Source: UBA2040 sp041751955 (GTDB taxonomy: Bacteria; Bacteroidota; Bacteroidia; Flavobacteriales_D; Crocinitomicaceae). From it: a stretch of 64,000 bases of DNA. Under the pieces are notes generated by a model. The model saw nothing but the letters and a program-made list of their open reading frames with translations, was not told where the DNA came from and made no database searches. This document shows positions 61,955 to 64,000 of this stretch, one piece after another. Every line of letters begins with the position of its first letter. The first letter of the stretch is position 1. The translations under genes were made by a program, and so were the position numbers. The stretch is taken from contig JBGSIB010000002.1 in the NCBI GenBank assembly GCA_041751955.1, positions 25,877 through 89,876 on the forward strand, given 5' to 3'.

Positions 61955-64000
61955 ATGAAGAATGTTTTCCTATTAACCACGCTACTGTTTGTTACTATTT
62001 CCCCTGTTTTATCTCAAAGTAAATTTACCTTGAGTGGCACTATCAAAGATTCAACTACGGGTGAAATGCTGATTGGAGTGAAAATCAAACCTTTAGAAAT
62101 GAGTGGTGTTGGAGCTATTTCTAATGAATACGGTTTTTATTCATTGACGCTGCCAGAAGGAAATTACACATTTTCAGTGCTTTACCCGACATTCCGTGAA
62201 TTTCGTCAGAAAATAGCTTTGGATAAAAACGTGGTACTCAACATTAATCTCGGTGCGCAAGTATTGGAGGTAGGAACGGTTGAAGTTTCGGCGAAGAAAA
62301 AAGACGAAAATGTCACGCAAGCACAAATGGGTGTTGAGAAAATTGACATGAACGAAATCAATAAAATTCCGGTCATATTTGGTGAAAAAGATATTGTAAA
62401 AACGCTTCAATTGTTGCCAGGTGTGAAATCTGCAGGTGAAGGGAATTCTGGATTTTTCGTTCGTGGTGGAGCAGCTGATCAAAATTTAATCCTTTTGGAC
62501 GAAGCGCCTGTTTACAATGCATCGCATTTGCTGGGTTTTTTCTCCACTTTCAATTCTGATGTAATCAAAACTGCGACGCTGTACAAAGGAACACAACCTG
62601 CCCAATATGGAGGTCGTTTGGCTTCGGTACTCGATATTAAAATGAACGAAGGAAATTCAAAACGACTGGGTGTTTCAGGCGGAATTGGTTTGATTGCTTC
62701 GCGTTTAACTGTTGAGGCACCTATCGTAAAAGATAAAGGTTCCTTCTTAATTGCTGGTCGTAGAACCTATGCCGATTTGTTCCTGAAATTGTCGAAAGAT
62801 GAAAATTTGAAAAATACAAAGCTTTTCTTTTATGATTTGAATACGAAAATCAATTATAAATTGGGAGAGAAAGACCGTGTGTTTTTGTCAGGATACTTCG
62901 GAAGAGACGTATTGGGTATTTCAACTTTTGGAATCTCTTGGGGAAATGCCACAGGAACCGCTAGATGGAATCACATCATCAACAGTAAATTATTTTCGAA
63001 TACATCCTTTATCGTTTCGAATTATCAATACGATATTGGAATAAAATCGAATGATATCAATATTAATATTGGTTCAACATTGCAAGATTATAACCTCAAA
63101 CAAGAGTTCCAATATTTCCCGAATGCGCGAAACAAATGGACATTTGGTGTCAATGCCATTCATCACGGCGTAGTTCCAGGTGAAGTTACAGGATCGGAAG
63201 GTTCTGGTGTCAATAATTTAAAACAACCTTCCAAACTTGGTTTGGAAAATGCATTGTTCGTTAGTAATGAATGGAGTATCAGCGAAAAATTCAATATGTT
63301 ATACGGAATTCGCGCCACTGGTTTTAGTGTTCTCGGGAATGGAGCCGATACCTACACTTTTAATGCTGCAGGCAGTGTTTTAGACACAACAGTGTATGCA
63401 CAGAATGAATTTGTGAAAACATATTTGAATGTTGAACCTAGAATTTTCATGAGTTACATTTATTCAAAAACAGCGTCCATTAAAGGAGGATATTCTCGAA
63501 ATGTTCAAAATTTGCATTTGATATCCAATACAGTGAGCACTTCGCCGACTGATGTTTGGTTGCCAACTACAGTAAATGTTAGACCAGAAATCGCTGATCA
63601 AGTTACTATGGGCTGGTTCAAAAATTTCAAAGAAAACAAATACGAATTCAGCTCGGAAATCTATTACAAATGGATGCAGAACCAAATTGATTACCGAAAT
63701 GGAGCCAACACGCAAGCCAATGAGCTGATAGAAGGTGAATTACTTTACGGAATTGGACGAGCTTATGGTTTAGAATTATTGTTGAAGAAAAAGACAGGTA
63801 AATTCACAGGTTGGGTTGGTTATACTATTTCTCGAACGGAAAAGAAAATTGACCAAATTAACAACAACGAATGGTATTTGGCGCGCCAAGATAGATTGCA
63901 CGATTTGTCTGTAGTCGGAATTTATGATTTCAATAAAAAATGGACAGCTTCTGCTTCTTTTGTATATTCTACCGGAAATGCGGTTACCTTCCCAACGGGA
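61955..64000 (+). CDS. TonB-dependent outer-membrane receptor, SusC-like type (3' end outside window)
   Basis: 682 codons visible from ATG 61955, no stop reached. Signal peptide ends at SPVLSQ. A carboxypeptidase-regulatory-like Ig domain follows (about 21-110, LSGTIKDSTTGEMLIGVKIK), then the plug (VKTLQLLPGVKSAGEGNSGF, VRGGAADQNLILLDEAPVYN, SASHLLGFFSTF), then the barrel (GRRTYADLFLKL and many strands with Y/F ends). It imports a ligand using TonB energy. No SusD gene lies within the window, so the substrate is unknown. It faces the Crp/Fnr regulator across a 141-base region. Confidence 0.87.
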   Translation, partial: MKNVFLLTTLLFVTISPVLSQSKFTLSGTIKDSTTGEMLIGVKIKPLEMSGVGAISNEYGFYSLTLPEGNYTFSVLYPTFREFRQKIALDKNVVLNINLGAQVLEVGTVEVSAKKKDENVTQAQMGVEKIDMNEINKIPVIFGEKDIVKTLQLLPGVKSAGEGNSGFFVRGGAADQNLILLDEAPVYNASHLLGFFSTFNSDVIKTATLYKGTQPAQYGGRLASVLDIKMNEGNSKRLGVSGGIGLIASRLTVEAPIVKDKGSFLIAGRRTYADLFLKLSKDENLKNTKLFFYDLNTKINYKLGEKDRVFLSGYFGRDVLGISTFGISWGNATGTARWNHIINSKLFSNTSFIVSNYQYDIGIKSNDININIGSTLQDYNLKQEFQYFPNARNKWTFGVNAIHHGVVPGEVTGSEGSGVNNLKQPSKLGLENALFVSNEWSISEKFNMLYGIRATGFSVLGNGADTYTFNAAGSVLDTTVYAQNEFVKTYLNVEPRIFMSYIYSKTASIKGGYSRNVQNLHLISNTVSTSPTDVWLPTTVNVRPEIADQVTMGWFKNFKENKYEFSSEIYYKWMQNQIDYRNGANTQANELIEGELLYGIGRAYGLELLLKKKTGKFTGWVGYTISRTEKKIDQINNNEWYLARQDRLHDLSVVGIYDFNKKWTASASFVYSTGNAVTFPTG

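Overview
The window is chromosomal DNA from a Bacteroidota bacterium, most likely a Flavobacteriales member near the Crocinitomicaceae/Fluviicola group. The support is several secreted proteins with type IX secretion (T9SS) C-terminal sorting tails, a PorP/SprF-family protein, a SusC-like TonB receptor with a carboxypeptidase-regulatory N-terminus, menaquinone genes, and several TAnnTTTG -7 promoter boxes. The family-level assignment is inference. I saw no rRNA, tRNA or CRISPR array.

Layout. 1-8.2 kb: the 3' end of an SGNH-hydrolase/PKD protein, a membrane acyltransferase, a sprF-like/OmpA-like outer-membrane pair, and an operon of two tandem NAD(P)H:[2Fe-2S] reductases plus an SDR that ends in a clear terminator. 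8.3-15.6 kb: small secreted proteins, an ABC exporter, SppA, and a T9SS-exported M14 carboxypeptidase. 15.6-21.4 kb: menA-menC, a nitronate monooxygenase with a hot-dog protein, and a rhodanese-DUF368-aroE operon with overlapping ends. 21.7-28.9 kb: a three-repeat T9SS protein broken by a one-base frameshift, a barrel protein, and a TPR histidine kinase/LuxR response regulator pair. 29.0-34.2 kb: an accessory island with a tight three-gene operon (MmeI-like type IIL restriction-modification enzyme, DUF488 protein, unrecognised protein), bounded on both sides by copies of one hairpin repeat. 34.2-39.7 kb: AraC regulator, SDR, a HYR-repeat secreted protein, a palindromic repeat abutting sucC, and sucC. 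39.8-45.7 kb: a PP2C phosphatase, then an ECF sigma operon running through a small membrane protein (putative anti-sigma), a Spy/CpxP-like protein, MbnP, MbnH and a T9SS YHYH protein. 45.7-64 kb: a TM2 lipoprotein, a barrel protein, accC, tamB divergent from tsaD, envelope proteins of unknown role, a TPR-LemA fusion with a TPM protein, a Crp/Fnr regulator with a palindromic operator candidate, and a TonB receptor cut by the window end.

The two most interesting systems are these. First, the ECF/MbnP/MbnH/YHYH cluster contains three copies of GAAGGAAT-N13-CGTC with identical spacing, upstream of the sigma gene, the putative anti-sigma gene and the YHYH gene. This looks like a self-contained ECF regulon controlling a copper/kynurenine-type MbnP-MbnH pair. 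Second, the hairpin-bounded type IIL R-M/DUF488 island looks like a mobile defence cassette whose two accessory genes have no obvious classical R-M role.
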